Below are positions 1 through 6,931 of a stretch of DNA of 25,042 bases, one piece after another. The DNA lies in contig JBKPDO010000028.1 of NCBI GenBank assembly GCA_046727955.1, positions 1-25,042 of the forward strand. The letters run 5' to 3'. This DNA is from DASVXQ01 sp046727955. Lineage in GTDB: Bacteria > Actinomycetota > CALGFH01. A program made the translations under genes and the position numbers. Position 1 is the first letter of the stretch. Each line of letters starts with the position of its first letter. The notes beneath the pieces are model-generated. The model saw only the letters and a list, made by a program, of their open reading frames with translations. It had not been told where the DNA came from and did not search any database.

Positions 1-78
1 AGCGCCGCAGGTCATGCACGAGACCTGATCCCATTCGGCCGGCCCGCCGGCCTTCATCGCTTCACCGCCAACCGTCGG

Positions 79-2091
79 GTGCTCTCACAGCGGGAGGCTG
101 CACCCCATGAGCCGTTTACGCAACAGCCTGGTAAGCGTCAACCGCCACCCGGCCGCAACGGTGATACGGCTCGTATCGACCGCGCGGGCGATGATGACCA
201 GGACGGGCGCGTGCTGGACTCCCGGACCGTGCTGGTGGTGGACGAGGCGGGGATGCTCGGCTCCCGCAAGCTCGCCCGCCTGCTGGACTACGCCGCCCAG
301 GCGCGCGCCAAGGTCGTGCTGGTGGGCGACGACAAGCAGCTCGCGTCGATCGACGCCGGCGGCGGCTTCCGAGGCTTGCGGCTGCGGCTCGGCGCCTCCA
401 CGTTGAGCGAGAACCGCCGCCAGGCGGAGCCGTGGGAACGCCAGGCGGTCGAGCACCTGCGCGACGGCAACATCGACGCCGCCCTGAGCGCCTACCGGGA
501 GCATGACCGGCTGGTGGCCGTCCAGACCCCCGGGCAGCTCAAGGAAGCCATGCTGGGCGACTGGTGGCGGTCGTTCCAGCAGGGTAAGCGGGTAGCGATC
601 CTGGCCTACCGGCGGGATGAGGTGGACCAGTTCAACACCGCCTGCCAGCAGCTCCGCGACGCCCAAGGCCAGCTCGGCGCCGAGCGGCTGACCGTGCGCG
701 ATCGCAGCTTCGCCGTAGGTGACCAGGTGGTGTGCGGCAAGAACGCCATCACGTGGTTGGGGGTCGCCAACGCCACCCGCGGCCAGGTCGTCGCCCTGGA
801 CCTCGAGCAGCGCTCCATGACGCTCAAGCTCCAGGACGGCCGCACCGTGGTGCTGCCCCGCGAGTACCTGGACCAGCGGCCGGCCCGGTGGGTTGGCAAC
901 AACCCCGACCGGCGCACCCTGGACCTTGCCTATGCGACCACCGGGCACAAGGCCCAGGGCATCACCTTGGATGAGGCGCTGGTGCGGGTGACCAGTGCCG
1001 AGGACCATCCATGGCTGTATGTGGGCAGCACGCGCGCGATCACTCGGACCACCATCTACAGCACCGTCAGCCCCGAGCCCGCCAGTCGCCAGGACCGGGA
1101 GCAGGTGGAGGTGCCCGGCGCCGACCCGGCCCCCATCGGGCAGGCCGAGCAGCTTGCCGCGGTCGCCCGCCGTGACGGCAGCCAGCGGCTGGCCGCCGAC
1201 ACCACCACGAGGCTGGATCTGCGCAGCATGCCCAAGCACGACCTGCGCGCCCGCCGCGAGCAGCTCGGCGAGTTGCTCACCAAGGGGCCAGGCGACCAGT
1301 CCCGGCTGGTCGCCCATGCGACCATGCGACGCGAACAGCACGAGCAGCGACTGGCCGAGGCGACCAGCCGGCGGCAGGACGCCCGCGACCTGGTCGCCGG
1401 GCTGGAGCACGGCCCGGCCCGGTGGCTACGCCGGGGCGACCTCGCCAGGGCACGACAGCAGTCCGAGCAGGCCGAGCAGGCCTGGCAGGTCGCCCGGCAG
1501 GCCGCCGACCGTGCCACGGACCGCGAACGCCACCTGCGCCACGCCCAGCAGCAGTACCACGCCCACCGGGAGGCCAACCCCGACCTGGCCACCGAGCACC
1601 GCGCGGTCATGCGCGAAGAGGCCTGGCAGCGGCGCGTGGCCGCACGCGCGGTCGAGCTGGAGCGGCCCGCCTGGTCGCGTGAGCTGGGCGAACGTCCGGC
1701 GACGGTCAAGGGTGGCCGCGCGTGGGATCGCGCGGTCGGGCAGGTGGTGGAGTACCGGCAGTGCTGGAGGGTCGACGACACCGAGCGCGCGCTCGGACCC
1801 GAACCCCGCGGGCAGGATGCTTCGCTGGAGCAGCGGCAGGCTAGGCGGCACGCCGAGCGGACGGTTGGTCGCCTGCGCGACCTGGCCGGCGACCGCGACC
1901 AGCGGCGCGAGCGTCTGGAGGCGACCGGTCGCAGCGACCACCGGAGCGACCAGGCGAAGGCGAACAGTCGCAGTGACCGTCAAGGCGACCACCGCAGCGA
2001 CCGCGAGCGGGCGACTGGTCGCAGCGACCATTGGGGCGACCGCGGGCGGCGACCACTGGACCGCGAACGCGACCACGAGCGCGCCATGTAG
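79..2091 (+). CDS. 5'-truncated MobF relaxase, helicase and C-terminal part only
   Basis: This is the C-terminal part of a TrwC/TraI-type conjugative relaxase-helicase. Recognisable sequence starts near position 200, just before the Walker B strand (VLVVDEAGML). It continues with GDDKQLASIDAGGG, the Q-N-R-R segment, and helicase motifs near TTGHKAQG and YVGSTRAITRT. It aligns throughout with the second half of the full-length relaxase at 8517-12443 but is clearly diverged, so it is a separate lineage and not a recent duplicate. The HUH nuclease domain and Walker A are absent, so it cannot nick DNA or hydrolyse ATP by itself. The open GTG start at 79 is probably fortuitous. A long Gln/Arg-rich helical region follows, ending in an Arg/Ser/Asp/His-rich tail. 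A candidate IS end at 114-130 may mark the truncation point. Confidence 0.8.
   Translation: MLSQREAAPHEPFTQQPGKRQPPPGRNGDTARIDRAGDDDQDGRVLDSRTVLVVDEAGMLGSRKLARLLDYAAQARAKVVLVGDDKQLASIDAGGGFRGLRLRLGASTLSENRRQAEPWERQAVEHLRDGNIDAALSAYREHDRLVAVQTPGQLKEAMLGDWWRSFQQGKRVAILAYRRDEVDQFNTACQQLRDAQGQLGAERLTVRDRSFAVGDQVVCGKNAITWLGVANATRGQVVALDLEQRSMTLKLQDGRTVVLPREYLDQRPARWVGNNPDRRTLDLAYATTGHKAQGITLDEALVRVTSAEDHPWLYVGSTRAITRTTIYSTVSPEPASRQDREQVEVPGADPAPIGQAEQLAAVARRDGSQRLAADTTTRLDLRSMPKHDLRARREQLGELLTKGPGDQSRLVAHATMRREQHEQRLAEATSRRQDARDLVAGLEHGPARWLRRGDLARARQQSEQAEQAWQVARQAADRATDRERHLRHAQQQYHAHREANPDLATEHRAVMREEAWQRRVAARAVELERPAWSRELGERPATVKGGRAWDRAVGQVVEYRQCWRVDDTERALGPEPRGQDASLEQRQARRHAERTVGRLRDLAGDRDQRRERLEATGRSDHRSDQAKANSRSDRQGDHRSDRERATGRSDHWGDRGRRPLDRERDHERAM
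114..130. repeat. Candidate IS1182-type terminal repeat (right end), diverged
   Basis: The 17 bases GTTTACGCAACAGCCTG match the right terminal repeat of the element at 3209-6789 (CTTTGTGCAACACCCTG) at 13 of 17 positions. They are followed by GTAA, where that element has GTAC. The orientation makes this the right end of an element whose body would lie to the left, mostly outside the window. It sits just upstream of where the truncated relaxase becomes recognisable, so an insertion there may have caused the truncation. The match is imperfect and could be chance. Confidence 0.4.
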
Positions 2092-3120
2092 CCGGTGGTC
2101 GTGCGACCAACGCCACCACGCACGCGACCAGCCCCGCCGGCACCACCAACGCGCCATCGGCAGACCCTGGATCATGTCGTCATGGCCCGTTGGCTGCGGT
2201 GTCCTCCCCAAAACGACAACACCGGCCGCTCGCCAGTCGAATCCCTCAGGCCAGGTGGTAGCTGCGTCAGCCAGCGTCCCCTTCAGGTGCGCGCCGCGGA
2301 GGTTCGCCTGCTCCAGATGCGCGTCGCCGAGGATCGCCTGCTCCAGGTGCGCGCTGCTGAGGGTCGCCTCCTCCAGGTGCGCGCCGCTGAGGGTCGCCTG
2401 CTCCAGGTGCGCGCCGCTGAGGGTCGCCTCCTCCAGGTGCGCGCCGCTGAGGGTCGCCTCCTCCAGGTGCGCGCCGATGAGGCTCGCGTGCCGCAGATCG
2501 ACCGCATGCAGGTCGAGTCGGTCGCCTTGGCCCTGCGCAGGCAGCGCGAAGCCGCCACGGCCAAGCACCGTCAGGCTTGCCTGCGCGTCCGCGGCCCGGA
2601 CCTGCAACTCCGGCACCTCAGCAATCGGCGCGGTGGCGACGTACTGGCCGGGCAAGCGCGGCGGCCAGGGGGCGTGGCTGCGCACGAACGCGGTCAGCAC
2701 CTCGCCGATGGTGGCGCGGTCGGCGGGGGAGTCGCGGGCGATTCGCTCCAGGGCGTAGATGCCGCCGAGCCGCACGTCGAGCTGGGCGTGGCCGAGCTGG
2801 TCGATCGCGCGGGTGAACCGCTCGGTGATCTGGCCCTGCTGGGCGATCTGGAGCTGCTCGCGGCTGTGGGCAAGCTGCTCACGGCTGTTGGTCACCTGCC
2901 GGTAGGTGAAGTACGCGCCCACCAGCAGCACCACCCCGCCGAGCCCTTGCAGCAGGGTCGTGCGGACCTCGTTTTGCACCTTCAACCCCTGCAGCGACCG
3001 GTCATGCACAAACCAGGGTGGTGCCGCCACCAGCGCCAGCCACAGCACGCCAAGCACGCCGGCGACTCCTGCGAAGACCGGCAGCCCAGCACGCCGGACG
3101 GCTCCCCATGCACGCCTCAT
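1426..3120 (-). CDS. Pentapeptide-repeat membrane protein that reads on past its lost native end
   Basis: The start is the ATG at 3120 (MRRAWGAVRRAG). Two hydrophobic segments lie near residues 13-37 and 60-80. A short helical linker (SREQLAHSREQLQIAQQG) and the block ERFTRAIDQLGH...RLGGIYALERIARDS follow, a layout common in actinobacterial membrane-bound pentapeptide proteins. The repeats (GAHLEEATLS, GAHLEQATLS and similar) form roughly 80 residues and should fold as a right-handed beta-helix. The usual end (TTWPEGFDWRAAGVVV) comes near 2190, but no stop follows until 1426. The last ~250 codons are therefore read antisense to the relaxase remnant and are rich in Arg and Trp. I infer that the native 3' end was lost in a rearrangement. 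The biochemical role of this family is mostly unknown. Confidence 0.8.
   Translation of the reverse strand: MRRAWGAVRRAGLPVFAGVAGVLGVLWLALVAAPPWFVHDRSLQGLKVQNEVRTTLLQGLGGVVLLVGAYFTYRQVTNSREQLAHSREQLQIAQQGQITERFTRAIDQLGHAQLDVRLGGIYALERIARDSPADRATIGEVLTAFVRSHAPWPPRLPGQYVATAPIAEVPELQVRAADAQASLTVLGRGGFALPAQGQGDRLDLHAVDLRHASLIGAHLEEATLSGAHLEEATLSGAHLEQATLSGAHLEEATLSSAHLEQAILGDAHLEQANLRGAHLKGTLADAATTWPEGFDWRAAGVVVLGRTPQPTGHDDMIQGLPMARWWCRRGWSRAWWRWSHDHRLHGALVVAFAVQWSPPAVAPMVAATSRPLAVAAVVALTVTATVRLRLVAPVVAATGRLQTLAPLVAVAGQVAQATNRPLGVPPSLPLLQRSILPAGFGSERALGVVDPPALPVLHHLPDRAIPRAATLDRRRTFAQLTRPGGPLQLDRACGHAPLPGLFAHDRAVLGGQVGVGLPVGVVLLLGVAQVAFAVRGTVGGLPGDLPGLLGLLGLLSCPGEVAPA
1915..2160 (+). repeat. Degenerate GCGACC-rich repeat encoding an Arg-Ser-Asp-His tail
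   Basis: Short imperfect repeats built on gGTCGCAGCGACC and GCGACCACCGCAGCGACC encode GRSDHRSD-like peptides at the C-terminus of the relaxase remnant. The GCGACCA bias continues past the stop codon to about 2160. The unrelated-looking end of the full-length relaxase (8517-8640) has a similarly biased Arg/Asp/His tail. Confidence 0.6.
2281..2490. repeat. Seven tandem 30-bp units coding the pentapeptide repeats
   Basis: Seven consecutive 30-bp units begin at 2281, 2311, 2341, 2371, 2401, 2431 and 2461. Each encodes two pentapeptides on the minus strand. The four units from 2341 to 2460 are nearly identical and the outer ones have diverged, which is the pattern expected from recent slippage or unequal crossover in the middle of the array. 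Confidence 0.9.
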
Positions 3121-3204
3121 GGGCGAATCGTCGCACCTGCACCGGCAGGAACCAACCGGGCGGGTCCGGCCGTCCACGAGACCAGCGATAGGGCGTATTG
3201 ACTC

Positions 3205-3225
3205 GTACCAGGGTGTTGCATAAAG
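3205..3225. repeat. Left GTAC target copy plus left terminal inverted repeat of element A
   Basis: GTAC (3205-3208) is followed by CAGGGTGTTGCATAAAG (3209-3225). The reverse complement of 6773-6789 is CAGGGTGTTGCACAAAG, so the two differ at one base, and GTAC also follows directly at 6790-6793. Confidence 0.85.
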
Positions 3226-3338
3226 AAGGCGCAGCCGTGTCGCCGACGGTCGCCAGGCGCTCGGGAACCTCGGGTGACGGCTCGGGTGGCGGTTCGATGG
3301 CAGTGGTCGTCGTCCTCGGGAGCTCGCCTGGTGGTCGC

Positions 3339-4699
3339 TCAGGCGGTGGCCGGCCGGGCTGCTTGCCGGATGGCGGTGTGCCGCCACAGCTTGAGCAGGT
3401 TGTGGGTGCCACACAGCAGCTTCCACTCCGCCTGGCAGGCGGTCAGCCCCGCCGAAGGAACCGCCGGGTGCCCTGCTGCTCCTTGAGCTGGCCGAAGACC
3501 GGCTCGACGGTCTCCTTGCGCTTGGCGTAGCGTGCCTTGCCGTCCTCGCTGGCAAGCTTCTGCTTCATCGCCGTGCGCAGCCCGTCGCTCTTGGACGCCG
3601 ATGGCTTGCCGTCCTTGCGGGGCTTGCCGTGGCGGCCGTGCTTGGGCGGCGGGATCAGCAGCTCCGGAGAATTGGGGATCTCGGTCAGGTTGGCGATCGA
3701 CCAGTAGCCGGAGTCGGCGGCCAGCGTGTCGGGTCGTTCGGCGATCCCGGCGGCCGCCAGGGTGGCCGCGGTCGCATCGAGCATGGGTTGGAGCTGCTGG
3801 AAGTCGTTGGCGTCTTGGGTCAGCTCGGCCGCGACGATGACCTGCTCCAAGGTCGTGACGGCCTGGGCGTTGTAGCCCTGCACCCGGCCCTTGCGGGTGT
3901 GCAGCAGCCGACTGTCGGGGTCGGTGACGTTCGCGGTGGCCTTGGGGTTGGGTGCCTCGTCCCGCCGCCGGGGTTTGAGGGTCGGCGGCGGCTTGCCCTT
4001 CGCGGCGGCCGCCGCGGCGCTGGCGGCGGCCCGCTGGGCGAAGCGCCGGGCCCGTTCGGCCGCCTCCGCCTCCATCAGCGCCTTGGCCTGCCGCAGCCGT
4101 TGTAGCCGTCCGGCCTTGCTGGCCAGTGCCTCGGGCAGCTCATCCCCACGGGCATCGCCAAAGCGCTGATCCTCGCGCTGGTCAGCTTCGGCGGCCTGGC
4201 GGAGGATCTCGGCGTCCAGCCGCTCCTGGGTGCGGTTGGCCTTGTCAGCGGCGTTGCCGGCCAGCTTGGTGCCGTCCAGGGCGACCGTGCCGACCTGGAC
4301 CATGCCGGCGGCGGCGCACAGCTTCAAAGACTCGACCAGGAAGCCGGCCAGGGCCTGCTCGTGACGGGCGCGGAACCGGGCGATGGTCACATGGTCCGGG
4401 GTCCGATTGCCTGTGAGCACCCGGAAGGCGATGTCCTCCTGGCAGCGGCGTTCGAGCTGCCGGGAGGAGCGCACGCCCAGGCAGTAGCCGTACAGCAGCA
4501 CGCCCAGCAGGAGCTTGGGGTCGTAGGCGGGATGGCCGTGCCCGTCGTCGCGGTGTGCCCGGTAGAAGGGTGCGAGGTCGAGCTGGTCGACCACGTCGAG
4601 GATGAACCAGGCGAGGTGGCCTTGGGGGAGCCAGTCGCGCAGGTCGGGTGGGAGCAGGAAGGGCTGGTCGCGGTCGCCGCGCAGGAAGTTGTAAGCCAT
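3339..4699 (-). pseudogene. IS1182-family transposase with a C-terminal frameshift
   Basis: This is a DDE transposase that would cut and join the ends of element A. The start is the ATG at 4699 (MAYNFLRGDRDQ), typical of the family. Visible features are the N-terminal DUF772-like block (HPAYDPKLLLGVLLYGYCLGVRSSRQLER) and candidate catalytic residues D142 (ALDGTK), D329 (AADSGYW) and E399 (KETVEPVFG). An Ala/Lys-rich insertion lies near residues 205-250. The reading frame stops after RRFLRRG at 3443. The family's usual tail (LTACQAEWKLLCGTHNLLK...) is present in the -1 frame and ends at the TGA at 3339-3341, giving about 454 residues if joined. One G appears to be missing from the run at 3447-3450. 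All three acidic residues precede the break, so partial activity is possible. Confidence 0.85.
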
Positions 4700-4704
4700 A
4701 CGTC

Positions 4705-4733
4705 ATTCTAGCATTCCGCGTTATTAATTCCAA
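4705..4733 (-). promoter_or_regulatory. Probable leaderless promoter of the IS1182 transposase
   Basis: On the minus strand TTGGAA (4728-4733) and TAGAAT (4705-4710) are separated by 17 bases. The transposase ATG begins 5 bases after the -10 box, so transcription would start at or next to the ATG and give a leaderless mRNA. No Shine-Dalgarno sequence precedes the ATG. The stretch 4700-4745 is markedly AT-rich compared with its surroundings. Confidence 0.55.
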
Positions 4734-4791
4734 ATGAGTTGATCTTCTATGGGTCCGTTCCGGCGCTCGCCTGTTCGGCGATATCGAGGGC

Positions 4792-4811
4792 TTGACAAAT
4801 ATAGTTGTCAA
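4792..4811 (+). promoter_or_regulatory. Operator-like inverted repeat upstream of the ArsR-type regulator
   Basis: TTGACAA and TTGTCAA form a perfect 7-bp inverted repeat with a 6-base spacer, ATATAG. A -10-like TATAGT overlaps the spacer. The repeat lies 16 bases upstream of the ATG at 4828. A dimeric winged-helix repressor bound here would block the promoter, so autoregulation is the likely arrangement (inference). It also lies between the divergent transposase and operon promoters. Confidence 0.6.
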
Positions 4812-4827
4812 TGGTCGACTCGGCAGC

Positions 4828-5430
4828 ATGCTCGACGTCGACGTGATCGAGGACCCCGCCGCGGCGGTGGTGGCGCTGGACCCGGTGCGGGCCCGCCTGC
4901 TGGCCGCCCTGACCCAACCGGGCTCGGCCGCCACCCTGGCCCAGCGGGTCGGGCTCACCCGCCAGAAGGTCAACTACCACCTGCGCGCCCTGGCGGCGCA
5001 CGGCCTGGTCCGCCAGGTGGGCGAGCGTCGCTGGGGCGGCCTGACCGAACGCCTCTTCGTCGCCACCGCCGCCTCCTACGTCGTCTCCCCCAGCGCGCTC
5101 GGCGAGGCCGCCAGCGACCCCGCCAAGGCGGCCGACCGCCTGTCGGCCCGCTACCTGATCGCGCTGGCCGCCCGGCTCGTGCGCGAGGTCGGCGCCCTGG
5201 CCCGCCGCGCCGACCAGCAGGACCGGCGGCTTGCAACCCTGTCGATCGACACCGAGCTCTGCTTCCGCACTGCCGAGCAGCGGGCCAGCTTCGCCGATGA
5301 CCTCGCCGCATGTGTGACCGCCCTGGTGGCCCGCTACCACGACCCTTCGGTGCCTGGCGGCCGTTGGCACCGGCTGGTCGTGGCCGCCCACCCCATGCTG
5401 TCGGCTCCCAACCACAAGGAGACCCGATGA
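4828..5430 (+). CDS. ArsR-like winged helix-turn-helix regulator
   Basis: This is a 200-residue transcriptional regulator. The winged helix occupies about residues 15-75: LDPVRARLLAAL, then SAATLAQRVGLTRQKVNYHLRAL as the recognition region, then HGLVRQVGERRWGGLTERL as the wing. The C-terminal half is helical (KAADRLSARYLIALAARLVREV) and probably mediates dimer formation or ligand sensing. No ArsR-type metal-binding cysteine motif is seen. The ATG at 4828 was preferred over the in-frame TTG at 4792, because the latter lies inside the operator-like repeat. Its stop overlaps the start of the SRPBCC gene (ATGA), so the two are translationally coupled. This regulator-plus-SRPBCC pairing is common in actinobacteria. 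Confidence 0.85.
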   Translation: MLDVDVIEDPAAAVVALDPVRARLLAALTQPGSAATLAQRVGLTRQKVNYHLRALAAHGLVRQVGERRWGGLTERLFVATAASYVVSPSALGEAASDPAKAADRLSARYLIALAARLVREVGALARRADQQDRRLATLSIDTELCFRTAEQRASFADDLAACVTALVARYHDPSVPGGRWHRLVVAAHPMLSAPNHKETR

Positions 5431-5897
5431 CCACCGACAACGATCCCCGCGTGATCGACCTTGCGGTCGAGGTGGCGGGAACCCCCGAGCAGGTGTGGCA
5501 GGCGATTGCCACCGGGGCGGGCATCAGCGCCTGGCTGCAGCCGACCACGGTCGAGGAGCGGGTGGGCGGTGCCTTCACCTTCGACATGGCCGCCCTGGGC
5601 TTGGGCCTGAACGACTCCGGGCGGGTGACCGTGTGGGAGCCGCCGCACCGGTTTGCCACCGGCGGGGTGCGGTGGCAGGCGCAGGGAGCCCCGGCTGCCC
5701 CGTTGGCCACCGAATGGTTGGTCGAGACGGCCTCGGGCGGCAGGTGTCGGGTGCGCATGGTGATGAGCGGGTTCGGCAGCGGCGCAGCCTGGGACCGGGA
5801 GATCCAGGCGCTGACCGAGGGCATGCGCACGGCCCTGGCGCAGCTCCGCTCGTACTTGGCCAGCAGATCGCCGCACGCCGCGCACCGCAGCGCCTAA
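5427..5897 (+). CDS. SRPBCC (AHSA1/START-like) domain protein
   Basis: This is a 156-residue single-domain protein of the SRPBCC fold, which forms a hydrophobic ligand-binding cavity. The pattern is typical: VIDLAVEVAGTPEQVWQAIATGAGISAWL at the N-terminus, VGGAFTFDM in the middle, a W-E-P-P-H-R-F turn, then RCRVRMVMSGFG and a long C-terminal helix (EGMRTALAQLRSYL). AAGGAG precedes the ATG by six bases, and the start overlaps the regulator's stop by 4 bp. The ligand is unknown. The tail after SYLASRS is short and low in complexity. It is probably controlled together with the regulator through the 4792-4811 repeat. Confidence 0.85.
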   Translation: MTTDNDPRVIDLAVEVAGTPEQVWQAIATGAGISAWLQPTTVEERVGGAFTFDMAALGLGLNDSGRVTVWEPPHRFATGGVRWQAQGAPAAPLATEWLVETASGGRCRVRMVMSGFGSGAAWDREIQALTEGMRTALAQLRSYLASRSPHAAHRSA

Positions 5898-6033
5898 AGC
5901 CCTGGCGGCCAGCTCGCCCGGGCGTTGGCGCCTCGGTGCAACCAGGCCCGTGCCAGGCATGGACGGACGCCGACCCCGACCACGCAGGGCTACTGCACCC
6001 ACACCAACTATCCGACGCGCTCAGGGAGAGCCA

Positions 6034-6582
6034 ATGCGAAAGCTGTATTCGTTGACCTTCATGTCGCTGGATGGCGTCATGGAGGCACCCGACCGGTGGC
6101 ACTTCGCCTACTACAGCGACCAGATGGGCCAGCAGCTCCGCGCGCAACTGGAATCAGCCGGCGCCATGCTCCTTGGCCGGGTCACCTACCAGGAGTTCGC
6201 CGCCTACTGGCCACAGCAGCCCCCGGACACCCCGTTCGCGGACCTGAACAACACCATCCGCAAGTACGTCGTGTCGACCACTCTGGACAAGGCCAACTGG
6301 AACAACACGACCCTGATCAACCGGAACATCCCCCAAGCGATTCGCGAGCTCAAGCAGCAGCCCGGCGCTGACCTGCACATCACCGGCAGCGCCACCCTCG
6401 TCCGATCGCTGCTGGAAGCCGGCCTGCTTGACGAGCTTCGCATCCAGCTGTCCCCGGTCATCGTGGGGTCGGGCAAGCGCCTGTTCCCAGACGGCGCCGC
6501 CTCGATGGGGCTGCAGCTGGTCGAGTCCAAGACGCTGCCACACGGCGTCCTGGCGCTGGTCTACCGCCCCGCAGCAAGGTGA
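6034..6582 (+). CDS. RibD C-terminal / dihydrofolate reductase-fold family protein
   Basis: This is a 182-residue protein of the RibD_C (DHFR-fold) family, whose members bind NADPH and reduce small pteridine- or pyrimidine-like substrates; the substrate here is unknown. Visible signatures are MRKLYSLTFMSLDGVMEAP at the N-terminus, AGAMLLGRVTYQEFAAYWP, KYVVSTTL, the dinucleotide-binding ITGSATLVRSLLEAGLLDELR, and SPVIVGSGKRLFPDG near the end. AGGGAGAG lies about 5 bases before the ATG. It sits 136 bp behind the SRPBCC gene in the same direction, so it may be the last operon gene or have its own weak promoter. It is the last gene of element A. Confidence 0.85.
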   Translation: MRKLYSLTFMSLDGVMEAPDRWHFAYYSDQMGQQLRAQLESAGAMLLGRVTYQEFAAYWPQQPPDTPFADLNNTIRKYVVSTTLDKANWNNTTLINRNIPQAIRELKQQPGADLHITGSATLVRSLLEAGLLDELRIQLSPVIVGSGKRLFPDGAASMGLQLVESKTLPHGVLALVYRPAAR

Positions 6583-6772
6583 CGACGGAGCACTCGCTTG
6601 GCTGGCTGGCCGATCCCGGTCACTGACCATAAGCAGCGGCGCGCGTCCGCGATCCTGCGCGACACCCAGGGCGGCGGGTCATTGACGTAGCCGGCCGATC
6701 AGATCGCGCTCGAGCAGCTCCAGACCACTGGCGGACGACCGACGAGCGCGCGGTTCTCGACCGACATCCGCC
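6583..6772. other. Non-coding right flank inside element A
   Basis: This is about 190 bp between the reductase stop and the right terminal repeat. No convincing gene, RNA or strong hairpin was seen. It may be degraded sequence of the ancestral right end. Confidence 0.5.
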
Positions 6773-6810
6773 CTTTGTGCAACACCCTGGTACCAGGCTG
6801 TTTCACAAAG
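6773..6810. repeat. 38-bp near-palindrome formed by two abutting terminal repeats
   Basis: The right end of element A (CTTTGTGCAACACCCTG, 6773-6789), then GTAC, then the left end of element B (CAGGCTGTTTCACAAAG, 6794-6810) form an imperfect palindrome centred on GTAC. Only two symmetric pairs mismatch. It could extrude as a cruciform. Confidence 0.85.
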
Positions 6811-6837
6811 GCCGGTGGTTTCGGCTGGTCCCCGTCC

Positions 6838-6847
6838 GTAACGTTAC
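6838..6847. promoter_or_regulatory. Perfect palindrome GTAACGTTAC upstream of the membrane protein
   Basis: This is a 10-bp perfect palindrome with near-symmetric CCGTC/GACGG arms at 6832-6836 and 6851-6855. It lies about 90 bp upstream of the start of the membrane protein. It is a plausible regulator-binding site, but no regulator is encoded nearby. Confidence 0.35.
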
Positions 6848-6931
6848 CGAGACGGAGGCCGGCCATAGTGCTGGGTGATCCACGCCGTCCAGGGTGGCGG
6901 TGTCGGAGGTGAGCTGCATGCCGCAAGCACC

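Larger units (their letters stand above)
3209..6789. mobile_element. Element A: IS1182-family insertion carrying a three-gene cargo operon
   Basis: The element is 3581 bp long. It has 17-bp terminal inverted repeats (16 of 17 identical) and is flanked on both sides by the 4-bp palindrome GTAC, which reads as a target duplication. The left third holds an IS1182-family transposase ending about 115 bp from the left repeat, as expected for a normal IS end. I found no matching repeat just upstream of the transposase, where the right end of a simple IS would lie. The only matching right end is beyond the divergent ArsR, SRPBCC and reductase genes. The simplest reading is a transporter-type IS with cargo. 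The alternative is two IS copies with the transposase part of one deleted. Confidence 0.7.

Noticed and set aside
85..1410. Long reverse-strand frame of 441 codons opposite the relaxase remnant
   Set aside because: It is low in family character, rich in Gly/Ala/Leu/Val, and mirrors the coding strand of a clear helicase domain: an antisense high-GC shadow.
2281..2490. Regular 30-bp repeats as a possible CRISPR array
   Set aside because: The units are directly adjacent with no spacers and encode pentapeptide repeats.
4792..4827. TTG start at 4792 for the ArsR-like gene
   Set aside because: It lies inside the operator-like repeat and has no ribosome site. The ATG at 4828 gives the usual N-terminus.
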